NCBI RefSeq assembly: GCF_014635205.1
Contig: NZ_BMCN01000001.1
Location: forward strand, 1,054,001-1,118,000
Reading direction: 5' to 3'
From: Jeotgalicoccus aerolatus
Lineage (GTDB): Bacteria > Bacillota > Bacilli > Staphylococcales > Salinicoccaceae
Length of the DNA: 64,000 bases
Notes under the pieces: model-generated
What the model was told of the DNA's origin: nothing
The model's input: only the letters and a program-made list of their open reading frames with translations
Database searches by the model: none
Program-made: the position numbers and the translations under genes
Shown here: piece after piece, positions 34,245-42,483 of the stretch
How the letters are laid out: every line of letters starts with the position of its first letter
Numbering within the stretch: position 1 is the first letter of the stretch

Positions 34245-34415
34245 TTAATTAAATATCCACCTGAACACTTGCATAATCAAACGAGGAATATATAATATTA
34301 TCTCTAATAGTCCGAATGCTGTATCAGCCTTACTCATAGGTTCTGCAAGCTGTCTTTTATTCTTAGATCGTAACTTGGCGGGATCAATGTATTCAGGATC
34401 TTTTGATTGATTCAT
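34245..34415 (-). CDS. Small protein, 56 residues, last gene of a five-gene operon
   Basis: The frame starts MNQSKDPEYIDPAKLRS and ends FRWIFN, with a polar first half and one hydrophobic/amphipathic helix (about 34-55). Its ATG overlaps the stop of the preceding gene as ATGA, and AAGGAG lies upstream, so it is almost certainly translated by coupling. No family was recognised. Confidence 0.65.
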   Translation of the reverse strand: MNQSKDPEYIDPAKLRSKNKRQLAEPMSKADTAFGLLEIILYIPRLIMQVFRWIFN

Positions 34416-34741
34416 ATCCTATCCTCGCTCCTTAACATATTCATTTCGTTTTCTTTAATTTTAAGTTGTCTGACTTTCTCTTCATCTGCCATGTCAGAGA
34501 CTAAAACATCAAAACTGGTATCGTAAATTTCTTTCGCTTTCAACTTCACTTCATTAGAGTTCGTATCTGCCGTAATTTCATATTGTATATTCTGTATCTG
34601 GTTGAATAAATTATTTGCTCTGACTTGTGCGCTTAACTCAGATTCGTTCACTTTAGCTTCAATCAATGCTTGTCTGACTGCATACTTGATAACAAAATAA
34701 AATACGAAAGCTGCAAATAATATTGCGATAAATGTACCCAC
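34412..34741 (-). CDS. Membrane-anchored coiled-coil protein, unknown function
   Basis: This 109-residue protein has one N-terminal membrane span (about 3-20) and a long, charged, helical remainder (about 25-105) with heptad-like spacing. It lies 6 bases after the 144-residue membrane protein gene and overlaps the 56-residue gene, in a compact operon. No family was recognised. Confidence 0.7.
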   Translation of the reverse strand: MGTFIAILFAAFVFYFVIKYAVRQALIEAKVNESELSAQVRANNLFNQIQNIQYEITADTNSNEVKLKAKEIYDTSFDVLVSDMADEEKVRQLKIKENEMNMLRSEDRI

Positions 34742-34747
34742 TATGAA

Positions 34748-35182
34748 CTACTCCTTAGATGAATTATTTTCTATTACGAATTTATATGAATTGAAGAAAA
34801 AGGAGATGATTATAAATACAACAAATATTATAGTGACTGCTATACCGCTAACCTTTAAAAAATCTGATGGATAAGGATAGCTTTCAGTATATATATTCAG
34901 TCTGTTGCTCACTATAAAAAATAGCAATGATACGACAAAAACTATATTCAGAATTTGACTTATCACTGTTTCTTTAACTAGTACTAAGTCACCATCTTTG
35001 ACTTCAATCCGGTCGGTGCGATCCAGCGGTTGATAGTAAGTCAGCGTACCAGATTCTTCGGGTATATCCATAGTTCTTGTATGAAAACCGCCGACAGAAC
35101 CGATTATTTCAGAGTTGAATTTTATACTGATAGGTAGCAGCCAGCCGAGAAACCAGGTTCTCCTCTTAACAGTAATTTCCAT
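34748..35182 (-). CDS. Two-span membrane protein with N-terminal beta domain (paralogue of 36814-37230)
   Basis: This 144-residue protein opens with a strand-rich region (EITVKRRTWFLGWLLPISI, then GSVGGFHTRTMDIP and LTYYQPLDRTDRIEVKDGD) followed by two membrane spans (about 83-98 and 115-137). The same pattern and several identical short stretches (VKxGD, YxQPxxRxD) occur in the protein encoded at 36814-37230, so the two are paralogues. Function unknown. It sits 3 bases after the GNAT gene in the operon. Confidence 0.75.
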   Translation of the reverse strand: MEITVKRRTWFLGWLLPISIKFNSEIIGSVGGFHTRTMDIPEESGTLTYYQPLDRTDRIEVKDGDLVLVKETVISQILNIVFVVSLLFFIVSNRLNIYTESYPYPSDFLKVSGIAVTIIFVVFIIISFFFNSYKFVIENNSSKE

Positions 35183-35185
35183 TCC

Positions 35186-35647
35186 TTAATCTCCTTTCAG
35201 TATTTGAGACAAACGTATCATGTCTCTGCAATGAATTCCGTTCTCAAAAATATCTTCATCATAGTTTCTTACAAAAAAGTCTTTATCAATATCTGATATT
35301 CTAAAGCCGCATTTTTGATATAAGGCAAGCTGGCCAATGCTTGAATTACCGGTGCCTACTTCAATCTTTTTGTAACCCATATCTGCAGCTTTTTGGATCG
35401 CATCTTTAACAAGGGCTTTGCCTATTCCACTACCCTGGTACTGTTCATCAACTGCGATATTTATGAGTTCGATAGTGTCATCACTCGTTTCAAGCAACAC
35501 GTACACACCTGCTGTGTGATTTTCAATTTCTGCTGTATAACATTGTCCTCTATCCAAATATTCTTTCACAAGTTGCTCGGATGGGTCAGCTGTCAGCAGT
35601 AATTCCATCGGCGGCTGTTGATTTCCCTTCAGTAATTTCGTTTCCAT
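35186..35647 (-). CDS. GNAT-family N-acetyltransferase
   Basis: This 153-residue acetyltransferase carries the acetyl-CoA loop in EQYQGSGIGKALVKDAIQKA (Q-x-x-G-x-G/A) and the following strand YKKIEVGTGNSSIGQLALYQKCGFR, typical of GNAT motifs A and B. The substrate is unknown. It is the second gene of the operon 35866 to 34245, 21 bases after the 65-residue membrane protein and 3 bases before the next gene. Confidence 0.9.
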   Translation of the reverse strand: METKLLKGNQQPPMELLLTADPSEQLVKEYLDRGQCYTAEIENHTAGVYVLLETSDDTIELINIAVDEQYQGSGIGKALVKDAIQKAADMGYKKIEVGTGNSSIGQLALYQKCGFRISDIDKDFFVRNYDEDIFENGIHCRDMIRLSQILKGD

Positions 35648-35668
35648 GCTTTTTTCCCCTTTAAAGCA

Positions 35669-35866
35669 TTATTCCGCAATATCCGCTTCTGATGATTTCT
35701 TCGCTTTAACCGCTCTGTAAGTAATCGTAAAGATTATTACCAGTAAGTTCAGACTGAGCATTGTAATGTAATATGAGCTTGAGTGACCTTCCAGGATGTA
35801 AGTTCCGTAACGTAAGGCGTTGAGTGTGAGCAGAACATATAAAATAATAACCGACCCATTATTCAT
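35669..35866 (-). CDS. Small two-span membrane protein, 65 residues
   Basis: Two hydrophobic segments (about 4-22 and 30-50) and a Lys/Glu-rich tail (AVKAKKSSEADIAE). It is the first gene of the five-gene unit. No family was recognised. Confidence 0.6.
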   Translation of the reverse strand: MNNGSVIILYVLLTLNALRYGTYILEGHSSSYYITMLSLNLLVIIFTITYRAVKAKKSSEADIAE

Positions 35867-35979
35867 AGTCTTTATCCCCTTCGTTATTACACTCTTCTCT
35901 ATTTATGTATTTATACTTATCTTATCATATTTTATATGTGGTAAACTCCTAATAATACTAGTGTCAGGAGGATGTTCTT

Positions 35980-36543
35980 ATGAAGATAATATTGATATTT
36001 GGTCCGCAGGCTGTTGGTAAGATGACTATCGGAGAAAAAGTAGGTACGGCATTCAACCTGCCGCTGCTGCACAATCATGTCACACTGGATGCGATTTGGC
36101 CGTACATCGGCTGGAACAAGGATACGTTCAGATTGTCAGATCAGATCCGTATGGAGATTTTTGAGCATATAGCTGAAGATGACTCACACCCGGGAATCGT
36201 TTTTACATTTGTCTGGGCATTTGATATGCAGGAGGACTGGGATTACATCAATACAGTTAAAAACATCTTTAATAAAGACTCACATGACATTTACTTCGTG
36301 GAACTGGCAGCTGATTTGGATGAGAGAATCAGACGGAACACGACTGAGTACAGGCTGAAGAAGAAGCCTTCGAAACGGAATGTGGAGTTCTCACATGCAG
36401 AACTGACGAGTTCGGCTGAGAAGCACAGACTGAATTCATACGACAATGAAATTCAGGAAGATAAATATCTCAAGCTGGATGTGACATCGTTAAGCGTTAA
36501 AGAGTCGAGTGAGAAAATAATTGATTGGATTAATAACAACTAG
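35980..36543 (+). CDS. P-loop nucleotide kinase-like protein
   Basis: This 187-residue protein has an N-terminal P-loop IFGPQAVGKMTIGE (about 6-19; G-x-x-x-x-G-K followed by M-T rather than S/T directly), then the shikimate-kinase-like order of helices and a lid region rich in Arg (DLDERIRRNTTEYRLKKKPSKR). It likely phosphorylates a small molecule, but the substrate cannot be assigned. AGGAGG lies 7 bases before the ATG. It diverges from the small-protein operon. Confidence 0.8.
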   Translation: MKIILIFGPQAVGKMTIGEKVGTAFNLPLLHNHVTLDAIWPYIGWNKDTFRLSDQIRMEIFEHIAEDDSHPGIVFTFVWAFDMQEDWDYINTVKNIFNKDSHDIYFVELAADLDERIRRNTTEYRLKKKPSKRNVEFSHAELTSSAEKHRLNSYDNEIQEDKYLKLDVTSLSVKESSEKIIDWINNN

Positions 36544-36564
36544 AATAGATCAGAGGATTTTAAA

Positions 36565-36759
36565 ATGGAAGTAGTTATAGAATGGCTTATTATTTTCCTT
36601 CTTTTTCTTGCAACAACCTTTGCAGTTTCAACTTTTGTTAACTTTATGAATCGTGATGACAAAAGACTGCCGTGGAAAAATGTAATTATCTTTGCAGTGA
36701 GTTTTAGCGTAATATTCTGTGGCGTTGCATTAATTTTGGAAATATTTAGAACTTATTAA
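36565..36759 (+). CDS. Small two-span membrane protein, 64 residues
   Basis: The frame MEVVIEWLIIFLLFLATTF opens with a membrane span; a short loop with NRDDKRLPWK and a second span follow. AGAGGAT lies 7 bases upstream, and it follows the kinase-like gene by 21 bases in one unit. Unknown function. Confidence 0.65.
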   Translation: MEVVIEWLIIFLLFLATTFAVSTFVNFMNRDDKRLPWKNVIIFAVSFSVIFCGVALILEIFRTY

Positions 36760-36769
36760 TTAAAAATTA

Positions 36770-36806
36770 ATCCCACAATCCGGGCTTTCGGTTTGTGGGA
36801 TGTTTT
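36770..36806. terminator. Bidirectional terminator
   Basis: ATCCCACAA (36770-36778) and TTGTGGGAT (36793-36801) form a stem with GTTTTGT on the plus side and TAATTTTTAA on the minus side, between convergent genes. Confidence 0.85.
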
Positions 36807-36813
36807 GTATCTC

Positions 36814-37230
36814 TTACGTGTTCAGCAAGACCAGTTTATGTGTTTTAAAGAAGAAGCCAATTAATGCGACAATCAGTAATCCTCCCAATGCAATACGTTC
36901 GGCACTGAGCAGCTGTTCATAATTGGAATAGCTTGTAAAATCTATCACCTCAAATATACTCAATGTTAAATAAAGAAAGAATAGAATCAGAAGAGTACTC
37001 AGTACTTTTCCAAACATTGTTTCTTCAATCTGTACAACATCACCTGCTTTAACTTTCAGTTGATCATCCCGACCAATGGGCTGATGGTACTTCAGTTCTC
37101 CTTCATCTTTTCCCGGAATTTCAACTTCCTGAGAGCCGTATAATGTGCCGACTGATTTATTGTTATATCTTATCCGCAAAGGAATGAATGCTGCAAATAT
37201 CCACAGTTTCCTTTTAACTTTAACACTCAT
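36814..37230 (-). CDS. Two-span membrane protein with N-terminal beta domain (paralogue of 34748-35182)
   Basis: This 138-residue protein has the same build as the product of 34748-35182: MSVKVKRKLWIFAAFIPLRI, then GTLYGSQEVEIPGKDEGELKYHQPIGRDDQLKVKAGD and two membrane spans (about 81-95 and 112-128). The domain looks like a small beta sandwich facing the cytoplasm, but no family was named. It lies 70 bases downstream of a metallophosphoesterase gene. Confidence 0.75.
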   Translation of the reverse strand: MSVKVKRKLWIFAAFIPLRIRYNNKSVGTLYGSQEVEIPGKDEGELKYHQPIGRDDQLKVKAGDVVQIEETMFGKVLSTLLILFFLYLTLSIFEVIDFTSYSNYEQLLSAERIALGGLLIVALIGFFFKTHKLVLLNT

Positions 37231-37300
37231 ATTTCTTCATCCTTTGTATCTAGTTAGCTAATAGTTAAAATTATCATAATGATTAGATTTGGATTTTTTA

Positions 37301-38005
37301 TTAATGTTTTCTTTTGAAAATTTTAGACAAACATTTCTTTCTAACATGGTATGTTTTTCTGCTGGGTAGCTCCAAACAATTTAACTGACCGCCATATGTC
37401 GCAGCTCCATCAATTCCTATAATATTATTCTCACCAAAGTAAATATTGTGATTTTTCTTTTTACGGATTATAGAGACCGGTGTATGATCAAAGACAACTG
37501 TTTTATAATCCGAGTATTTCTCATAAAATAATTTACGGATCCATAAAAATGTGTGACGTTCGTTTTCTTCAAACAGAATATCCGGTCTGATACCTGCATG
37601 AACGAATATATAATTATCTTGTTCATAAAAATAATCCATTTCTCTTATGAACGCTACATGTTCTTTAAACTCATCCGATTCAGGCAGCTCCATGCTCTTG
37701 ATAGATGAATTGTAACTCTCCAATGTAGAAAGTGCCCCTGCTCTTTCCCATCGTTTCCATTCATCCGGTTTATTATCTACAGCAGCGATCATCATGTCAT
37801 CATGGTTTCCTTTTAAAACAATTGCACCCTGTTTCTTTAATGCCATCACACGGTCCAATACTCCTTTGGAATCCGGACCGCGGTCTATGTAATCACCAAG
37901 TAAGATTAGCTGATCTTTATCAGCATTATATTTTATCTTTTTCAGCAATTTATTAAAAAGCTTTAACTCCCCGTGAATATCACTAATAATTAATGTTCGC
38001 TGCAT
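37301..38005 (-). CDS. Calcineurin-like metallophosphoesterase (PrpE/PP1-like), paralogue A
   Basis: This 234-residue enzyme has the phosphoesterase metal motifs SDIHGE (8-13), LGDYIDRG (about 36-43), GNHDDM (about 66-71) and a C-terminal histidine. The usual GHTP motif reads FDHTP, Gly to Asp. It resembles bis(5'-nucleosyl) tetraphosphatase/serine-threonine phosphatase families; the natural substrate is unknown. A paralogue about two-thirds identical by eye lies at 46674-47384, with a normal GHTP. Confidence 0.87.
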   Translation of the reverse strand: MQRTLIISDIHGELKLFNKLLKKIKYNADKDQLILLGDYIDRGPDSKGVLDRVMALKKQGAIVLKGNHDDMMIAAVDNKPDEWKRWERAGALSTLESYNSSIKSMELPESDEFKEHVAFIREMDYFYEQDNYIFVHAGIRPDILFEENERHTFLWIRKLFYEKYSDYKTVVFDHTPVSIIRKKKNHNIYFGENNIIGIDGAATYGGQLNCLELPSRKTYHVRKKCLSKIFKRKH

Positions 38006-38076
38006 GAATTGCCTCCATGATGTTTTTGATTATCCGTGCATTTGCGTTCAAGTCTTTATTTAAGATTACTATAATT

Positions 38077-38112
38077 AGTAAACGTTTACAAAACAGATAG
38101 TAAAGCTATAAT
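38077..38112 (+). promoter_or_regulatory. Promoter of the S41/DUF5694 cluster with an overlapping cre-like palindrome
   Basis: TTTACA (38085-38090) and TATAAT (38107-38112) are 16 bases apart. The -35 lies in the perfect palindrome GTAAACGTTTAC, which with one mismatch fits the CcpA cre consensus TGNAANCGNWNNCA. A further TATAAT at 38070-38075 could belong to a second, upstream promoter. Catabolite control or a LacI-type repressor is inferred. Confidence 0.55.
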
Positions 38113-38160
38113 TGAATAAAATCGTATTTACTAGTTCTACTTAAAAGACAGGGTGAATTT

Positions 38161-39417
38161 ATGTATATAGATATTTTTAATGAAGTTGTTGATATTATGC
38201 AGAATGATTATGCCGGACATAAGGATAAACAAGGATGGGATTCACCTGATAGATATCGTGAGAATATTCGAGAATTAAGTAATCAACATCAGTTAGATGA
38301 TTATACTTTTATAAATATTATTAATGATTATCTACTAGACTTTAAAGATCCACATATGTTTTTCATTGCTAAAGATGAGCAATCCAAAACAAATAAGGAT
38401 ATCGGCTTTAAAGTAAGACGTTTTAACGATGTTCTCTACGTTACTGAGGTTATGAGCGAAACAAGATTGAATGCAGGAGATAGAGTAATCGCTTTAGATA
38501 AGCTTACAGTAAGTGAGTTATCTCTTAAACATAAAAGAGAATTGAGAGATGAAATACCTGAACGGCAGAGATGGGAAAATATTATTGAAAAGTACAATAC
38601 ATTGTACATAGAGAATAATAATCGCGAGGTTACAAGTTTCAATCTGAAACTTTATGATAAGCAGCAGTACACACCCATTCATTCTTTAGAAAAGCTAAAT
38701 CATAATACTTTTAATATGACTTTAACTGATTTCTTTTCACCGGATCCTATAGAAAAGATTATAGCCTCAAATCAGGAAAGATTAAGTGATTTGGAAAACT
38801 TAATTATAGATGTACGTCAAAACAGAGGTGGCAGCGATTCAAGCTTTGAACAGCTTTTACCTTTACTTTTTCCAGAAGGAAAAACAATTATTAACCTCGA
38901 TAATTATAAAATGGATTTTAATATCACAAAAAGAACGGCAGATTTGCAGATTAAGGGGCTTAAATCATTACAAGACAAGACAACAGATACATCTTTTAAA
39001 GAAAGCTTAGATAACATGATTACTTTCTTTCAAGACAATTCCGGTAAAGGTTTCGTTTCTTTTGAAAATGGTGGAGAATTTGAAGTTGAAGGTTCTGAAT
39101 TCCCTAAAAATATAATTGTACTAGCCGATGTATATTGCGGCAGTGCAGGTGATATATTTGTAGACATTGCCAGCAGATCGGCTAAAGTGGCTGTCATAGG
39201 AAGGCCTACAGCTGGGTTAAACGATTATTCCAACTTAATTAATAAAGATTGGGAGGAAAAATTCTCGTTGTATTACCCAACGTCCAGAATGGTTTCTCTC
39301 GATAGTGGAATCAAAGACACGGGAGTAAAGCCTGATACTTACGTGAAATGGACACCAGAACATCTTCAGGCAGATATAGATATGAACATTGCTTTAAATT
39401 TTTTAGAAGAACGATAA
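38161..39417 (+). CDS. S41-family peptidase, cytoplasmic type
   Basis: This 418-residue protein has the S41 (C-terminal processing peptidase) core: a substrate-binding block LENLIIDVRQNRGGSDSSF and the catalytic serine in IVLADVYCGSAGDIFVD, followed by a region GRPTAGLNDYS. An apparent PDZ-like stretch (about 70-130, LYVTEVMSETRLNAGDRVIALD) precedes it. There is no signal peptide or membrane span, so unlike typical CtpA it would act in the cytoplasm or on an unknown target. It is first in a cluster with DUF5694, GNAT and Nudix genes. Confidence 0.85.
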   Translation: MYIDIFNEVVDIMQNDYAGHKDKQGWDSPDRYRENIRELSNQHQLDDYTFINIINDYLLDFKDPHMFFIAKDEQSKTNKDIGFKVRRFNDVLYVTEVMSETRLNAGDRVIALDKLTVSELSLKHKRELRDEIPERQRWENIIEKYNTLYIENNNREVTSFNLKLYDKQQYTPIHSLEKLNHNTFNMTLTDFFSPDPIEKIIASNQERLSDLENLIIDVRQNRGGSDSSFEQLLPLLFPEGKTIINLDNYKMDFNITKRTADLQIKGLKSLQDKTTDTSFKESLDNMITFFQDNSGKGFVSFENGGEFEVEGSEFPKNIIVLADVYCGSAGDIFVDIASRSAKVAVIGRPTAGLNDYSNLINKDWEEKFSLYYPTSRMVSLDSGIKDTGVKPDTYVKWTPEHLQADIDMNIALNFLEER

Positions 39418-39457
39418 TTTAAAATCTACTTATTTTATACTTTGAGGAGAGGCCAAA

Positions 39458-40183
39458 ATGAAACCGGAAATTATGATTGTAGGCACTCAGCATTATCATG
39501 AAATTTTCAGTCACTCTGACCCAGATGAGCAGTTTTTAGACAGTGTGAACATTTTCAGAGATTCATTAATCAAATTCCAGCCAACTCGTATATGTATTGA
39601 ACAGGAAGAAAAAATCCAGGACGTTATTAATGACAGCTTCAATAGATATAATCCAGTTGTTTTCTATAAAAATGAAGCTTATGATTTGGGATTTTATACT
39701 GCTAAACAGTTAAATCTTAAATCTGTCATTGCAATGGACTGGATGGAACAAGGTTACGGGGTTAATGGAATGAGTGGTGTTTATGAATGGGCTCAAAACA
39801 ACGATGTATCATTCATTGAACTGATTGAAGAGATACAGTCTCATCATGATAAACTCAGTAAATTGAATGACTCATATAAAATCACTTTGGAACTGAATAA
39901 ACCTGAAAGCTATAAAATGGATGAAGTATTGTATGGTCAAATGATGCTACTTGGGGATGATTGGAATATTTCAATCCCCTGGCTGACATGGTGGTATAAA
40001 AGAAATATGATTATGGTTAATAACATCACTCAGAATTTAAATAACAATGATCAAGTAATAGTTATAGTCGGTTCTGGTCACGTTTATATTTTAAAACAAT
40101 TTTTGGAAGCATCGAATAAGTTCGATGTCATGACTTTTTATGACTGGGTTGAAAATAATAATATGGGAGGCACTCTTGATTAG
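39458..40183 (+). CDS. DUF5694 (TraB/ChaN-like) family protein
   Basis: This 241-residue protein opens MKPEIMIVGTQHY and has the conserved ICIEQEEK glutamate motif and the C-terminal IVGSGHVYILKQFLE motif. The pattern, an N-terminal GTxH and a C-terminal GxGHxxxL, is that of the TraB/GumN/ChaN superfamily of putative metal-dependent hydrolases. No signal peptide is present. It overlaps the next gene by 8 bases, so the two are coupled. Function is unknown. Confidence 0.75.
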   Translation: MKPEIMIVGTQHYHEIFSHSDPDEQFLDSVNIFRDSLIKFQPTRICIEQEEKIQDVINDSFNRYNPVVFYKNEAYDLGFYTAKQLNLKSVIAMDWMEQGYGVNGMSGVYEWAQNNDVSFIELIEEIQSHHDKLSKLNDSYKITLELNKPESYKMDEVLYGQMMLLGDDWNISIPWLTWWYKRNMIMVNNITQNLNNNDQVIVIVGSGHVYILKQFLEASNKFDVMTFYDWVENNNMGGTLD

Positions 40184-40667
40184 AAAAGCAAATTTAGATG
40201 ACGCTGAAAATATTGCACAAATTTTAGTACATAGCTGGCAAGTAAATTTTAGAAATATTGTTCCCGAAGACTATTTAAACCAAATGAGTGTACATAAGAT
40301 TACCAAAGGTATTAGAAAATCGTTAGAAGTAAATACTTTATTCGTATATGAAATCAATGATGTGATAGTTGCCTTCGTTGGATGCGGTTCAAACAGACTT
40401 CAAGAACATCCAGAATTTGAAGCAGAATTACATACTATTCATGTTCTCCCCGATCAAAAAGGTAAAGGTATCGGCAAAGATTTATTCGAAATTGTTAAAG
40501 TAACTTTAATCGAACAAAATTATACAAATATGATACTTTCCGTATTTGAAGATAATCCCACTACAATATTTTATGAAAAACTAGGCGGAAAGTTTATAGG
40601 TACGAGAACAGTTGAATACGGTGGAAAGCAGTCTATAGAAAGATTATACGGTTGGAATCTTAGCTAA
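40176..40667 (+). CDS. GNAT-family N-acetyltransferase, TTG start
   Basis: This 163-residue acetyltransferase has the GNAT signature LHTIHVLPDQKGKGIGKDLFEIV (acetyl-CoA loop Q-K-G-K-G-I-G-K) and ends with an ENPTTIFYEKLGGKFIG-like strand-helix. I place the start at TTG 40176 because GGGAGG lies 5 bases upstream and the product then opens (M)IRKANLDDAENIA, as is typical for the family; a longer frame upstream adds 12 unsupported residues. It overlaps the DUF5694 gene. Confidence 0.88.
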   Translation: MIRKANLDDAENIAQILVHSWQVNFRNIVPEDYLNQMSVHKITKGIRKSLEVNTLFVYEINDVIVAFVGCGSNRLQEHPEFEAELHTIHVLPDQKGKGIGKDLFEIVKVTLIEQNYTNMILSVFEDNPTTIFYEKLGGKFIGTRTVEYGGKQSIERLYGWNLS

Positions 40668-40694
40668 ATATCAATTATTTTTTCGGAGGTCACC

Positions 40695-41141
40695 ATGTCC
40701 AAAGCAGAAAAAGCGATAATTACAAATATGTGTATGATAGAAAACGATAAGGGTCAAATATTAATACAGGATCGGATCAGCAGTAATTGGCCGGGTGTTA
40801 CTTTCCCCGGTGGAAAAGTTGAAAAGAATGAGTCTTTTGTGGATTCGGTGATTCGTGAAGTGTTTGAAGAGACAGGTCTGGTTATAAAAAATCCGCAAAT
40901 ATGCGGTACGAAACAGTTTCAGACTGAAGATGATGAAAGATATATTGTACTGATGTATAAAACAAATCAGTATTCCGGTAATCTCCGTTCATCTGATGAA
41001 GGTGAAGTATTCTGGATTGATAAGTATGAACTTGGTACATATAACCTGGCCAATGATTTTGATGAGATGTTCCGGGTAATGGATTCTGATACTCTTTCCG
41101 AATTTTATTATGATGAATCTTGGAATGTGCAGCTTAAATAA
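40695..41141 (+). CDS. Nudix hydrolase, MutT/8-oxo-dGTP diphosphatase-like
   Basis: This 148-residue protein has the full Nudix box GGKVEKNESFVDSV followed by IREVFEETGL (G-x5-E-x7-R-E-x-x-E-E-x-G). It hydrolyses nucleoside diphosphate-X compounds, possibly oxidised dGTP; the substrate is not proven. GGAGG lies upstream. It is the fourth gene of the S41-DUF5694-GNAT-Nudix series on the plus strand. Confidence 0.92.
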   Translation: MSKAEKAIITNMCMIENDKGQILIQDRISSNWPGVTFPGGKVEKNESFVDSVIREVFEETGLVIKNPQICGTKQFQTEDDERYIVLMYKTNQYSGNLRSSDEGEVFWIDKYELGTYNLANDFDEMFRVMDSDTLSEFYYDESWNVQLK

Positions 41142-41329
41142 TATCGAAATTACACACTGTATATAGTATACCGTATACAATCTTATTCTTGCTGGAACCT
41201 CTTTAATAGTTAACATATATTATTTGTTACTTTTATGAATTTCCTAGCCAGATGCGTTTACTAAATCTCTATTCCTCCCATATTCTACTCTCATTTGGGT
41301 ATATGCATAAGATATGAGGAGGCTTTTCT

Positions 41330-42412
41330 ATGACACAAAAACGCTGGTTTCAAACAGCAGTCGCTGTAATTTTTACTTTAATCATTATTTTACTACTTAT
41401 TCAACTGCAGGGGATTTTCTCTCCAATTTTCACCGTGATACAGACTATATTTGTACCTCTGCTGATTGGCGGAGTACTTTTCTATTTAACCCGCCCGATT
41501 TTGCATTTTCTGATGAATCATAAATTCCCAAAGTGGTCAGCTATCATCATTATTTTTGCTTTGATGGGATTACTTATTTGGTTATTTTATATTCTTATCG
41601 CACCTATTGTTACTCAGCAGGTAAATTCGCTTATCGATAATGCTCCGGAAATTATTAACACTGTAGAAGGTTACGTAGAATATTTCGTGACACAGCGTGA
41701 ACACATGCCAACCGCAGTTCAGGATCAGATCAGCAATGTGTCCGGGCAATTAACAGACTGGGCATCAACTATCGGCTCAGGTATCGGTTCATTCATAATG
41801 AGCCTGTTTTCGGGAGTGCTTGCACTGGTACTCGTGCCGTTTTTCCTGATTTATATTATGATTGACCACAAGAAGTTCGCACCTTTTGTTTCAAAATTCT
41901 TCTCCGGAGACAGAAAAGCATGGGTTCGTAAAACACTTGGCGATGTAGACCACACTTTAAAATCATATATTGTCGGGCAACTATTAGTCAGCTTAGTTGT
42001 AGGAATTCTGCTACTGATTGGTTACTTAATCATCGGTCTGGATTATGCATTCTTACTCGCACTTATTGGTGTAGTAACCAATGTTATTCCATTCCTAGGA
42101 CCTTATATTGCAGTAATTCCGGCAATCATTATTGCACTGTTCCAGGATCCGATTATGGCTGTATATGTAGGAATCATTATGCTTATTGCACAGCAAATTG
42201 AAGGGAACCTCATAACGCCGAATGTGATGGGGAATGCGCTGAGTGTTCACCCATTGACGGTTATTACTTTGATACTCGCAGCAGGTAACATCGCAGGTAT
42301 TTGGGGAATCATCCTGGCAATTCCATTCTATGCTGTAGTTAAGACTATCGTTATTAACATCTACGAGAAACGTCAGGAAATTAAAGACACCGCAACAGAA
42401 AATGTCTCATAA
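41330..42412 (+). CDS. AI-2E family transporter
   Basis: This 360-residue polytopic protein has about seven spans: paired N-terminal spans, a central soluble region (about 90-155) with NAPEIINTVEGYVEYF, and the conserved C-terminal block FLALIGVVTNVIPFLGPYIAVIPA and IEGNLITPNVMGNALSVHPLTVI. Family members export AI-2 or act as Na+/H+ antiporters. GAGGAGG lies before the ATG at 41330. It is monocistronic. Confidence 0.92.
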   Translation: MTQKRWFQTAVAVIFTLIIILLLIQLQGIFSPIFTVIQTIFVPLLIGGVLFYLTRPILHFLMNHKFPKWSAIIIIFALMGLLIWLFYILIAPIVTQQVNSLIDNAPEIINTVEGYVEYFVTQREHMPTAVQDQISNVSGQLTDWASTIGSGIGSFIMSLFSGVLALVLVPFFLIYIMIDHKKFAPFVSKFFSGDRKAWVRKTLGDVDHTLKSYIVGQLLVSLVVGILLLIGYLIIGLDYAFLLALIGVVTNVIPFLGPYIAVIPAIIIALFQDPIMAVYVGIIMLIAQQIEGNLITPNVMGNALSVHPLTVITLILAAGNIAGIWGIILAIPFYAVVKTIVINIYEKRQEIKDTATENVS

Positions 42413-42424
42413 CTGAAGAATCAA

Positions 42425-42460
42425 GAAGAGCACACTCTCCAAATGGAAAGTGTGCTCTTC
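42425..42460. terminator. Hairpin between convergent genes, probable terminator
   Basis: GAAGAGCACACT and AGTGTGCTCTTC form a perfect 12-bp stem with a 12-base loop. U-runs are lacking on both sides, so function as a terminator is only probable. Confidence 0.55.
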
Positions 42461-42483
42461 GTATGTGTAAATTTATTGATTAG

